Assembly: GCF_004341205.1 (NCBI RefSeq)
Contig: NZ_SLUL01000009.1
Location: 52,159 to 116,158 of the forward strand
Length of the DNA: 64,000 bases
Source of the DNA: Thermolongibacillus altinsuensis
GTDB lineage: Bacteria > Bacillota > Bacilli > Bacillales > Anoxybacillaceae
Direction of reading: 5' to 3'
Shown: positions 56,103 through 63,968 of the stretch, piece after piece
Layout: every line of letters starts with the position of its first letter
Numbering within the stretch: the stretch's first letter is position 1
The notes under the pieces: generated by a model
Told to the model about the DNA's origin: nothing
The model's input: the letters and a program-made list of their open reading frames with translations, nothing else
The model's database searches: none
Position numbers and translations under genes: made by a program

Positions 56103-57524
56103 TTATGCATTTAAGCTAGCTTCTTGTTCTTTCGTCTGTGCCAACATTTCTGATTCTGGCAACTTTTCGATGGTAAATCCGGTTAATGCATAGAGAATGG
56201 AGATTATCGGTACGATGAAATTAAGCACAGCATAAGGAGCATAATCAAATGCATGAACCCCAAGCGTTCCAAGTATAAACACGCCGCATGTATTCCAAGG
56301 GAAAAAGACAGATGTCAACGTTCCTCCGTCTTCAAGTGCTCGTGAAAGATTTTTCGAATGAAGACCTTTTTCCATGTATGCGCTTGCATACATTCTTGAA
56401 GGAATGACGATCGAAATGTACTGTTCAGAGCAAGTGGCATTTGTAGCGACACAAGAGAAAATCGTTGATGCAACAAGACCTTTTGCTGTTTTCGCAAGCT
56501 TTAAAATTTGATTCACAATTGCTTGAAGCATTCCGGTATGTTCCAAAACACCGCCAAAAGTCATTGCGACAATTGTCATTGAAACGGTATACATCATCGA
56601 TTCTAAACCGCCACGGTTAAACAAATCATCAACCATCTTATTCCCTGTATCGATTACAAATCCGCTTTGTAAAGCTCCAACTGCGTCAGAAACGGAATCA
56701 CCTTGAACGAAGACTTGAGATAAAAATCCGAGAATGATTCCTACGATGAGCGCTGGAATGGCAGGCACTTTTTTGGCCACTAACACGATGACGAGTAATG
56801 GAATAAGCAATAGAAAAGGAGAGATGAGAAAATGATCTTGCAACACCTCTAACGTTTGTTGAATATCAGCTGTTTCAGCGCTGCCCTTTCCAAAATTTCT
56901 TCCTAAAAAGGCATACACCCCTAAGGTAATAAGTAAGCCGGGAATTGTCGTATATAGCATATGGCGAATATGGACGAACAAATCGGTATTTGTTAAGCCT
57001 GAAGCTAAGTTTGTAGTGTCTGAAAGCGGTGACATTTTATCGCCAAAATAAGCCCCGGAAATAATAGCACCCGCAACCATTGGCGCAGGGATCCCCATGC
57101 TTAGTCCAATCCCCATTCCGGCGACACCTATTGTCCCCATGGTTGACCATGAGCTTCCGATTGCTAACGATACAACAACGCATATAATCGTGATTGAAAC
57201 TAAAAATAGTGAAGGTGTCAAAAGCTTTAATCCGTAATAAATCATTGTTGCTACAATCCCGCCGCCAATCCAAGCCCCAATGGTTAAGCCGACAAGCATA
57301 ATGATAACAATAGCCGACAGAGCAAGACGAATCCCATTATACATCGCTTCTTCAATCTCTCTCCACTTATATCCTGAGCGCCATGCAATAAGGGCGGCGA
57401 CGGTTGTTCCAACAATCAATGGAATATGTGGACTTTTCTCGAGAACAACAATGGTAATCGCCATTACTACAATTGTTACTAAGACTGGAATGATGGCTAC
57501 CTTAAAAGATATCTCTTTTTTCAT
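56103..57524 (-). CDS. NhaC-family Na+/H+ antiporter-like transporter
   Basis: ATG 57524 follows GGAGGATTAAG on the minus strand. The 473-residue protein has about eleven membrane helices and the conserved NhaC stretch GAIISGAYFGDKMSPLSDTT. It continues with IFSCVATNATCSEQYIS and FPWNTCGVFILGTLG. In this regulon it may import an amino acid or peptide with Na+ (as MleN-type members do) rather than serve in salt tolerance. The promoter carries an 18-bp site. Confidence 0.87.
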   Translation of the reverse strand: MKKEISFKVAIIPVLVTIVVMAITIVVLEKSPHIPLIVGTTVAALIAWRSGYKWREIEEAMYNGIRLALSAIVIIMLVGLTIGAWIGGGIVATMIYYGLKLLTPSLFLVSITIICVVVSLAIGSSWSTMGTIGVAGMGIGLSMGIPAPMVAGAIISGAYFGDKMSPLSDTTNLASGLTNTDLFVHIRHMLYTTIPGLLITLGVYAFLGRNFGKGSAETADIQQTLEVLQDHFLISPFLLLIPLLVIVLVAKKVPAIPALIVGIILGFLSQVFVQGDSVSDAVGALQSGFVIDTGNKMVDDLFNRGGLESMMYTVSMTIVAMTFGGVLEHTGMLQAIVNQILKLAKTAKGLVASTIFSCVATNATCSEQYISIVIPSRMYASAYMEKGLHSKNLSRALEDGGTLTSVFFPWNTCGVFILGTLGVHAFDYAPYAVLNFIVPIISILYALTGFTIEKLPESEMLAQTKEQEASLNA

Positions 57525-57561
57525 CTTAATCCTCCCATGCCCCTTTTTATAATTTTGAATT

Positions 57562-57579
57562 GTCGTAAAATAGACGCTA
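57562..57579 (-). promoter_or_regulatory. operator-like site 2
   Basis: GTCGTAAAATAGACGCTA on the + strand, 38 bases upstream of the antiporter start codon (gene on the minus strand). It matches site 1 at 15 of 18 positions. Confidence 0.65.
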
Positions 57580-57819
57580 TTATGAATAATAAATATTATT
57601 TCTAAAAGCGTCAATCTATTTTTTTTGTATGATTTTGTCTAATTTTGTCGATTCTAATAAGAGATTTTTAGAATCAAATATCTTGGATAAAAGTTAGGAA
57701 ATCATGGAAGGTTTATAAATACTTGACAACAGAATCACGATTCAGTATGTTGAATGAAACTAAAAGTTCTACAAAATCTCCAAAATATGAAAAGGAAGGA
57801 GATATTTCTATACTTAATT

Positions 57820-57837
57820 AGCGTCTATTTAGCGACG
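57820..57837 (+). promoter_or_regulatory. operator-like site 3
   Basis: TAGCGTCTATTTAGCGAC, the reverse complement of the same site, 37 bases upstream of the M20 gene start. Confidence 0.7.
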
Positions 57838-57874
57838 TAAATTGGTGTAAAAGTGGTGAAAGGAGTTGTTGGGA

Positions 57875-58984
57875 ATGGAAGATATTGAGTTACAAAATCG
57901 TTTACTAGAAATTTTTCATTACTTACATGAGCATCCTGAAACGAGCTGGAACGAATATAATACGACGGCTTATATTAGACAATTTTTAGAAGAGGAAGGG
58001 ATTCCATATAAAGTTTTTGATGACTGTCCAGGTATTGTTGCTGAAATGGGAAATGGAAAGCCTGTCGTTGCCGTTCGCGCCGATATGGATGCTCTATGGC
58101 AAGAGGTAGATGGAGAATTCAAAGCTAATCATTCTTGCGGACATGACGCACATATGACAATTGTGATGGGACTTATTTTAAAATTAAAAACTTGCCACTG
58201 GAAAAAAGGAACGGTACGATTTATTTTCCAGCCTGCTGAAGAAAAGGGGAATGGCGCGATCACAATGGTGGAAAAGGGGGTTGTGGACGATGCCGATTAT
58301 TTGTTTGGGGTTCACTTGCGTCCGATTGAAGAATTGCGCTTAAAACAAGCTGCACCATCGATTCGGCACGGGGCGGCCGAGTTTTTAGTCGCCAATATAT
58401 ACGGTTCAGATTTTCATGGTGCTAGGCCGCACCAAGGTGTGAATGCGATTGATGTTATTTCATTGATTAACTTTCAATTAAAAAATATATGTTTTTCCCC
58501 GCAGCAATCTTATTCAATAAAAATGACAAAATGTCAAGCGGGCGGTGAAAATTTTAATATTATTCCAGGTAGTGGACAGTTTGCTTTAGATGTAAGAGCG
58601 GAAAGCAATCAATTATTACAGAAGATAAAGGAGAAGGTAGAAAACGTCATAAAATCTGCTAAATCTATGGGAGTTGAAATCTCATATAAGTGGATAGATT
58701 TTACTCCGGCGGCAGAAGTGTCGGCAGAGGCGGAAAACTTGCTTCGAAAAGGGATTATCGAAACATTTGGGGAAAGTGGATGCGTCTCTTCGCTTGTAAC
58801 GTCAGGAAGTGATGATTTTCACTTTTATACCATTAAAAGACCACACTTAAAAGCCGCTATGTTAGGACTAGGAGCTAATCTAAAGCCAGGTTTGCATCAT
58901 CCCCATATGACGTTTGATCATTCTTATTTAATCGATGGAGTGCAAATATTAAAAACCGCGGTTATGGAAGCATTAAAAAAATGA
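57875..58984 (+). CDS. M20-family amidohydrolase (N-acyl-amino-acid or peptide deacylase)
   Basis: ATG 57875 has GAAAGGAG upstream at a good distance. The 369-residue enzyme shows metal-binding motifs ADMDALWQEVDG, HSCGHDAHMT, QPAEEKGNGA and TSGSDDFHFYT, as in M20 aminoacylases and IAA-amino-acid hydrolases. It removes an acyl or amino-acid group from amino acids. It is divergent from the antiporter gene, with operator sites on both sides. Together with GNAT and the epimerase it suggests turnover of N-acyl amino acids. Confidence 0.88.
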   Translation: MEDIELQNRLLEIFHYLHEHPETSWNEYNTTAYIRQFLEEEGIPYKVFDDCPGIVAEMGNGKPVVAVRADMDALWQEVDGEFKANHSCGHDAHMTIVMGLILKLKTCHWKKGTVRFIFQPAEEKGNGAITMVEKGVVDDADYLFGVHLRPIEELRLKQAAPSIRHGAAEFLVANIYGSDFHGARPHQGVNAIDVISLINFQLKNICFSPQQSYSIKMTKCQAGGENFNIIPGSGQFALDVRAESNQLLQKIKEKVENVIKSAKSMGVEISYKWIDFTPAAEVSAEAENLLRKGIIETFGESGCVSSLVTSGSDDFHFYTIKRPHLKAAMLGLGANLKPGLHHPHMTFDHSYLIDGVQILKTAVMEALKK

Positions 58985-58995
58985 TAGGTTTTCCA

Positions 58996-59016
58996 ACGGA
59001 CATTGCCTGTCACTGT
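58996..59016 (+). repeat. half-palindrome repeat, copy C
   Basis: TGCCTGTCACTGTTTGAAC resembles the right half of the palindrome at 61889. It lies 14 bases after the M20 stop and just before the IS605-type hairpin. Confidence 0.5.
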
Positions 59017-59037
59017 TTGAACTGTTAAAGAGGTGAG

Positions 59038-59092
59038 AATGAACCTCTCCCACCTACACGTTGTTTAGAGGTGGGAGACTTGAACATGTTAA
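59038..59092 (+). repeat. IS200/IS605-type end hairpin, copy 2
   Basis: The arms TCTCCCACCT (59046-59055) and AGGTGGGAGA (59069-59078) repeat copy 1 at 52354. This copy lacks six bases after GACTT. No transposase gene is attached. Confidence 0.6.
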
Positions 59093-59122
59093 AGAATGTT
59101 GAGATCATTAGGAGGAAAAACA

Positions 59123-59806
59123 ATGGCCGATATTTATATAAGACAATTAGTAGAATGGATGAATCAGCATCGAAATGAAGAAAATGCGAAAGCGATGAAA
59201 AAATATATGCGCGACCAATTTGATTTTCTTGGCATTAGGGCACCACAGCGCAATGCATTGTTAAGAGAATTTTTAAAAGAGCATGGAAAACCACGTTTGG
59301 AAGAGTTGCCGCAAATGGTTTTAGCGCTCTGGGAACTGCCGGAAAGGGAATTTCAATATATCGCACTTACTTTGCTTGAGAAAGATGTAAAGAAGTTATC
59401 CGATGAACATTTACCGCTAGCGGAAACACTGGTTGTCACAAAGTCATGGTGGGATACAGTTGACCCTCTTTCTACAAACATAATCGGAACGATATTGAAA
59501 AAACATCCGAAATGGATTGAACATTATACTAGAAAATGGATTCAGTCTGATCATATGTGGCTGCAACGTACCGCTATCTTGTTTCAACTAAAATATAAAA
59601 AAGAAACAGATGAACAATTGCTTTATCAGTATATTCGAATGTGCAAGGACTCAAGAGAATTTTTTATTCAAAAGGCGATTGGATGGGCGCTGCGGGAATA
59701 CTCGAAAACAAATCCAGAAAGTGTGATAAGCTTCGTAGAAAGTGAACATTTGGCACCATTAAGCAAGCGTGAAGCACTCAAAATCATTAAGAAGCATGAA
59801 AGCTGA
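59123..59806 (+). CDS. AlkD-like DNA alkylation repair protein
   Basis: ATG 59123 follows TAGGAGGAAAAACA. The 227-residue protein is made of HEAT-like helical repeats with the family pieces DFLGIRAPQRNALLREF and VVTKSWWDTVDPLSTN. The Trp-Trp-Asp segment lines the base-binding groove of AlkD, a glycosylase that removes positively charged alkylpurines. It is a single gene. A repeat lies directly upstream, so part of its promoter region may be derived from the element. Confidence 0.88.
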   Translation: MADIYIRQLVEWMNQHRNEENAKAMKKYMRDQFDFLGIRAPQRNALLREFLKEHGKPRLEELPQMVLALWELPEREFQYIALTLLEKDVKKLSDEHLPLAETLVVTKSWWDTVDPLSTNIIGTILKKHPKWIEHYTRKWIQSDHMWLQRTAILFQLKYKKETDEQLLYQYIRMCKDSREFFIQKAIGWALREYSKTNPESVISFVESEHLAPLSKREALKIIKKHES

Positions 59807-60184
59807 TGGGGGAAAAGGGAGAAAGTCCAAAACATATAGTTACAGGGCGGATTTATCAAGAAATGGAGCAAATTTTATTAGCAGCGAAAACGTTTCGGAG
59901 CAGCCATGTGTTTCTGCAAAGAAATGGATCGGTGCGAAATGTTCAAAAAATTTAATTTTTAGTATTGTTTTTTTTTAAAATCAATCATATAATTTGAGGC
60001 GTCGAGGTCATTTTATCATCAGATGACCTTATCATATTCCATCGGATGACCTTACATATTCGTAGTGAGTCATTTTGCGTATGAATGAAAACGGTTTCTT
60101 GAGCAAGGGGGGATTCAGTTACGTTTTTATTAGAGAACTTCTGTATTATTTTTCAATTTTAGGGTGATGGGAGGAATACATACA
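59807..60184. promoter_or_regulatory. lctP regulatory region: paired palindromes and a cre-like site
   Basis: Two direct repeats CATC(A/G)GATGACCTTA at 60017-60031 and 60040-60054 are 23 bases apart, each holding an 11-base palindrome core of the TCATCAGATGA type. Such sites suit a GntR/FadR-type lactate regulator. TGAAAACGGTTTCT at 60086-60099 fits the CcpA cre consensus closely. The remainder, including 59810-60000, holds no gene that I recognise. Confidence 0.55.
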
Positions 60185-61867
60185 ATGACGTGGACACAAA
60201 ATTTTACACCTGTTGGAGATAACCTTGCCTTATCTGCTTTAGTAGCGCTCATTCCGATTTTATACTTTTTTTGGGCATTGGCCATTAAACGAATGAAAGG
60301 ATATATGGCCGGGCTTACGACATTGCTTGTTGCGCTAGCTGTCGTTGTATTCGTTTATAAAATGCCAGTTGGAATGGCAGTGATGTCGGTAAGCCAAGGT
60401 GCTGTTTACGGAATCTTGCCAATTGGTTGGATCATTATTACATCTGTGTTTTTATATAAGCTAACGGTGAAAACCGGGCAATTTGATATCATTCGTAACT
60501 CTGTCTTATCAATCACCGAAGACCGACGTTTACAAGCATTGTTGATAGCGTTTTCATTCGGCGCTTTTCTGGAGGGGGCAGCAGGATTCGGGGCTCCTGT
60601 AGCGATTTCAGCAGCATTGCTTGTTGGATTAGGTTTTAATCCTTTATATGCAGCGGGAATTTGTTTAATTGCTAATACAGCTCCGGTGGCATTCGGTGCA
60701 ATCGGTATTCCGATTACCGCGATGGAAGGGCCAACAGGAGTTCCAGCAATGGAAATATCAAAAATGGTAGGTCGCCAATTGCCGTTTTTATCTGTATTCA
60801 TTCCGTTTTATCTAGTTGTTATTATGGCTGGATTTAAAAAGACGATGGAAGTATTGCCAGCTATTTTAGTATCAGGTGTTTCCTTTGCGTTAACGCAATA
60901 TTTGAGCTCAAACTTTTTAGGTCCTGAATTGCCTGATATTTTATCCGCGCTAGTTTCATTGGCTGCATTGGCGATTTTCTTGAAATTTTGGAAACCTAAA
61001 TCTATTTTCCGTTTTCAGTCTGAAGCCTATTCTGAGGTAGCGGCAACTGCTTCAGTAAAGCAAGCCGCGCATACAAAAGGCGAAGTGTTTAAAGCATGGT
61101 CACCATTCCTAGTATTAACGGCCTTTATTTCGGTTTGGGGAATTCCGTCAATTAAAGCGGCTTTAACAGGTCATTATGAGGGAACAAACGGTTTATTAAA
61201 GCTAATCAATGCACTTGGCCATCAATTGACGTTTATGCCTGAAGTACCTGGATTGAACAACAAAATTATTAATGCAAGCGGCCAGCCGATCCCAGCCGTC
61301 TATAAACTAGAATTGTTAGGTGCTGCGGGTACAGCAATTTTGCTGGCAGCAGTTGTGACAAAATTTATTGTAAAAATTTCTTGGAAAGATTGGACGGCAA
61401 CATTTGTTGAAACGTTAAAAGAATTAAAGTTTCCAATTATCACGATTGGAGCGGTAGTCGGATTCGCCTATGTAACAAATGCTTCAGGGATGAGTACAAC
61501 ACTTGGAATGGCATTGGCGAAAACGGGTGTGCTATTTCCATTCTTCTCACCATTCCTTGGTTGGTTAGGAGTGTTTATTACAGGATCAGATACATCTTCG
61601 AATTTGTTATTTGGTAATCTCCAAAAAGTTACGGCAACATCCGTCGGAATGGATCCGGTACTTGCACTTGCTGCGAACTCGTCTGGTGGAGTAACAGGGA
61701 AAATGATTTCGCCTCAATCCATTGCTGTTGCTTGTGCTGCTGTAGGGTTAGCAGGAAAAGAATCCGATTTATTCCGCTTTACAGTTAAACATAGTATTTT
61801 CCTAATCTTTTTAATTGGTATTCTCACATTCCTACAATCTAACGTTTTATCATGGATGATTCCGTAA
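60185..61867 (+). CDS. lctP: L-lactate permease
   Basis: ATG 60185 follows GATGGGAGGAATAC; a longer in-frame start at 60164 has no such site. The 560-residue protein has about thirteen membrane helices. LctP marks are SFGAFLEGAAGFGAPVAISA, GIPITAMEGPTGVPAMEISK, TGSDTSSNLLFGNLQK and TGKMISPQSIAVACAAVGL. It imports lactate with protons. Upstream sites suggest control by a lactate regulator and by CcpA. Confidence 0.93.
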   Translation: MTWTQNFTPVGDNLALSALVALIPILYFFWALAIKRMKGYMAGLTTLLVALAVVVFVYKMPVGMAVMSVSQGAVYGILPIGWIIITSVFLYKLTVKTGQFDIIRNSVLSITEDRRLQALLIAFSFGAFLEGAAGFGAPVAISAALLVGLGFNPLYAAGICLIANTAPVAFGAIGIPITAMEGPTGVPAMEISKMVGRQLPFLSVFIPFYLVVIMAGFKKTMEVLPAILVSGVSFALTQYLSSNFLGPELPDILSALVSLAALAIFLKFWKPKSIFRFQSEAYSEVAATASVKQAAHTKGEVFKAWSPFLVLTAFISVWGIPSIKAALTGHYEGTNGLLKLINALGHQLTFMPEVPGLNNKIINASGQPIPAVYKLELLGAAGTAILLAAVVTKFIVKISWKDWTATFVETLKELKFPIITIGAVVGFAYVTNASGMSTTLGMALAKTGVLFPFFSPFLGWLGVFITGSDTSSNLLFGNLQKVTATSVGMDPVLALAANSSGGVTGKMISPQSIAVACAAVGLAGKESDLFRFTVKHSIFLIFLIGILTFLQSNVLSWMIP

Positions 61868-61888
61868 CCATTCAGTCTATTAGTAGTT

Positions 61889-61915
61889 AGGCGAACAGTG
61901 CCAGGCACTGTTCGC
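61889..61915. repeat. dispersed palindromic repeat, copy 3 (perfect)
   Basis: GGCGAACAGTGCC and GGCACTGTTCGCC are fully complementary around a single central A (27 bases). The TnpB remnant ends exactly here. Confidence 0.8.
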
Positions 61916-62314
61916 CATTTCTCTCTTCCCGTTATGGATGCCCATCGACAGTTCAATTTTTCCATTTTCATACACTTTGAAACCGTCTTTCGCCCATTTT
62001 GTGTTGGAGTGCTTCTTTTTCTTGTAGGGATAACGAGTGTGGTGAAGTCCTTGTTGGATGGCTTTTTGAGCGGATTGTCGAGCGAAGACATATTTGTGGC
62101 ATACCGCTTGAATGGACTGGCTGTGAAGATGGAACTTTCCTTTTGTTTGTTTTTGCAGTTCGCTTTTCGAGATCCATCGGCCATACTGAAGAAAGTATTC
62201 CTTCGCTAATTGGAGGCACTCATTCCAAACGAGAGCTGACTCACGATTGCAGGCATAGAGCCGCTTGAGATCCGTTTTCGATGCACGAAAAGACACTTTT
62301 TGCCCGCGGAGCAT
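61916..62314 (-). pseudogene. IS200/IS605-family TnpB, N-terminal fragment
   Basis: From ATG 62314 the minus strand encodes MLRGQKVSFRASKTDLKRLY and the typical TnpB helices (AQKAIQQGLHHTRYPYKKKK), to about residue 132 (KIELSMGIHNGKR). The RuvC domain and zinc finger are gone: the frame runs straight into the palindrome at 61889. TnpB is an RNA-guided nuclease, but this piece cannot be active. Confidence 0.75.
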
Positions 62315-62623
62315 AGAGATTCCTTTTTTCATCAAATTTGCGATAAGAACATTATAGCACATTTGTTCGGTTTAGAAAGAAAAAACTACCGCTCGGTGAA
62401 TTGTTAAATTTATTAAAGGATTTTGATCGATAAGAAACGAAGGAAATAGGATAAAACCATTCGTAAAGCAGATTATTATGGGCATTGCTTTCTGCATAAT
62501 CAATTGCGGATTAACACCGACATTATTTGAAAAACAAAATGATAATCGGCAAAAACACTATCTCATCTTACTATAACTTACATATAATAAGTTTAGTTGG
62601 TAAATAAGAGAGGAGTAGATCCA
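62315..62623. other. non-coding stretch upstream of a small gene
   Basis: A TATAAT at 62583-62588 may be the -10 box of the next gene. Nothing else is supported. Confidence 0.4.
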
Positions 62624-62878
62624 TTGGATAAACTTCTTAATATCGTTGTTCCGACATTTATCATCATTACAAGTGTGATCGGATTAGTCTATATTATTCG
62701 AAGAGAGAAAAGATATTGCCTAAACTGTAATTGTAAATTATTAGAACTTTATGTCGATCGGAATAAAAAAGTGTTTACAGAAGGTGAGCTGGAGGCATTT
62801 AAGATTTTACACCCAGAAGATCGGTCGAAATTTCGTAAAATCAAGTATTGCCGTCAATGCCAAAAAGTCTATAAGTAG
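62624..62878 (+). CDS. small membrane protein with a Cys-rich zinc-ribbon-like motif
   Basis: TTG 62624 has AAGAGAGGAGTAG upstream. The 84-residue protein begins with one transmembrane helix (NIVVPTFIIITSVIGLVYII) and continues with RYCLNCNCKLLE and, at the end, KIKYCRQCQKVYK, a split CxxC pair able to bind zinc. I do not recognise a family. It is probably an anchored small zinc-ribbon protein. Confidence 0.6.
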   Translation: MDKLLNIVVPTFIIITSVIGLVYIIRREKRYCLNCNCKLLELYVDRNKKVFTEGELEAFKILHPEDRSKFRKIKYCRQCQKVYK

Positions 62879-62917
62879 TTCACGAGTATAGAACGAAGGT
62901 CTTTGCGTTTTTTTTTG

Positions 62918-62947
62918 TTTAATATTTAAGTTTACTTAAATATTAAA
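62918..62947. promoter_or_regulatory. MarR-type palindromic operator
   Basis: TTTAATATTTAAG and CTTAAATATTAAA are perfect 13-base inverted repeats around four bases. The site lies about 30 bases before the regulator start, where it can block the promoter. Autoregulation by the MarR protein is inferred. Confidence 0.75.
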
Positions 62948-62978
62948 TTTGTTTTATAATTTATGTGAGGTGATAAAA

Positions 62979-63428
62979 TTGGATGAGCTTACTGTTCTAT
63001 ATTATGCGATAAAGGAGAAATCAGATGCGGTTACAACGCTGCTTTTGAAAGAAATTCGAGAAATGGTGGGAAAAGAGCATCAAGAATTAACGCAAAAGCA
63101 GGTGATGTTATTAGATTTATTGAAACACCGCAGCTTGACGGTAAATGAAATTGCTGAGGCTTTTTCCATAACAGCAAGCGCTGCAAGCCAGCTTATTAAA
63201 AAGATGGAAAAGAAGAAATATGTTCGTCGAGATATTAATGAAGAGAACCGCCGCGAAATTATTGTTAGCCTTGGAGAAGCAGGAAAAGATTATATTCAAA
63301 AAATAGATGAAGTCGAATTTCATTTAGTTCGCAAATATTACAGCCAATTAGATCGAGAGGATTTAATAAAACTAAAGGAAATTACTGAAAAATTATACGA
63401 AGTGATCGTAAAGGCGCATCAACCGTAA
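62979..63428 (+). CDS. MarR-family transcriptional regulator
   Basis: TTG 62979 is chosen because GTGAGGTGATAAAA precedes it. The 149-residue protein has the MarR winged helix: KHRSLTVNEIAEAFSITASA, AASQLIKKMEKKKYVRRDI and the wing NEENRREIIVSL. The membrane-protein gene that follows overlaps by one base (TAATG). The signal is unknown. A strong palindrome lies upstream. Confidence 0.88.
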   Translation: MDELTVLYYAIKEKSDAVTTLLLKEIREMVGKEHQELTQKQVMLLDLLKHRSLTVNEIAEAFSITASAASQLIKKMEKKKYVRRDINEENRREIIVSLGEAGKDYIQKIDEVEFHLVRKYYSQLDREDLIKLKEITEKLYEVIVKAHQP

Positions 63429-63718
63429 TGCTTCTCTTTGTTCATATTTTGGTGATGCAATGGAGCGATATTGCCGCGTGGATCGTGACATTTTTTGATG
63501 TATATTTCCTATTATTTCTAATTGCTGACTATCGGGCCATCACCTTATCGCCGGTTGTCCTGACAGAAGACAAAATGCATGTGCAAATGGGAATTAGAAG
63601 CTTTTTAGAGTTGGAATATAGCAATATCGAAGCAATTAGGCGAGAAGTTACGAATAAAAAAAATGAAGGAAATGGCGGAGCAAGTAATCGTTTAACTTCT
63701 TCCCCTCACCATATATAA
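63428..63718 (+). CDS. membrane protein, probably truncated at its C-terminus
   Basis: The start ATG 63428 overlaps the marR stop, so the two are coupled. The 96-residue product has a transmembrane pair (AAWIVTFFDVYFLLFLI) and then LSPVVLTEDKMHVQMGIRSF, resembling longer Bacillus membrane proteins with a PH-like domain. After RREVTNKKNE the sequence turns low-complexity and stops. It is probably a shortened gene; the family is not certain. Confidence 0.55.
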   Translation: MLLFVHILVMQWSDIAAWIVTFFDVYFLLFLIADYRAITLSPVVLTEDKMHVQMGIRSFLELEYSNIEAIRREVTNKKNEGNGGASNRLTSSPHHI

Positions 63719-63823
63719 ATCCATTTTGAAAATCAGACATGTTTAACTATTACTGATCTGTGAAATACGGCTCCTGAGCATTCAAAAAGGAGCGGATATC
63801 GTACAAAGAAAAAAGGATTAAAA

Positions 63824-63913
63824 ATGACAAATAACCATGGTTGGACGATTGAACGTCTTCAAGAATATGAAAATGAATGCATCCACTGTCACACCTCTAT
63901 AGATTCAAGTTGA
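63824..63913 (+). pseudogene. gene start cut off by a repeat element
   Basis: ATG 63824 (after AAAAAAGGATTAAAA) encodes MTNNHGWTIERLQEYENEC and then stops inside the repeat that begins at 63900. The original protein is not recognised. Two Cys and two His near the break suggest a metal-binding segment. Confidence 0.4.
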
Positions 63914-63968
63914 GTTTCCGACATATCTCATCATGAATAGAAGGCTGCTTTTCTGCCATAGGCGGCAA
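63900..63968 (-). repeat. 69-bp inverted repeat, right copy
   Basis: This is the reverse complement of 52465-52533 at 66 of 69 positions. It continues into the hairpin GGCGGCAAGA...TCTTGCCGCC (63961-63984). The element runs off the window. Confidence 0.75.

Noticed and set aside
60406..60801. 131-residue minus-strand frame within lctP
   Set aside because: It is antisense to a highly conserved membrane protein; Ala/Pro-rich shadow.
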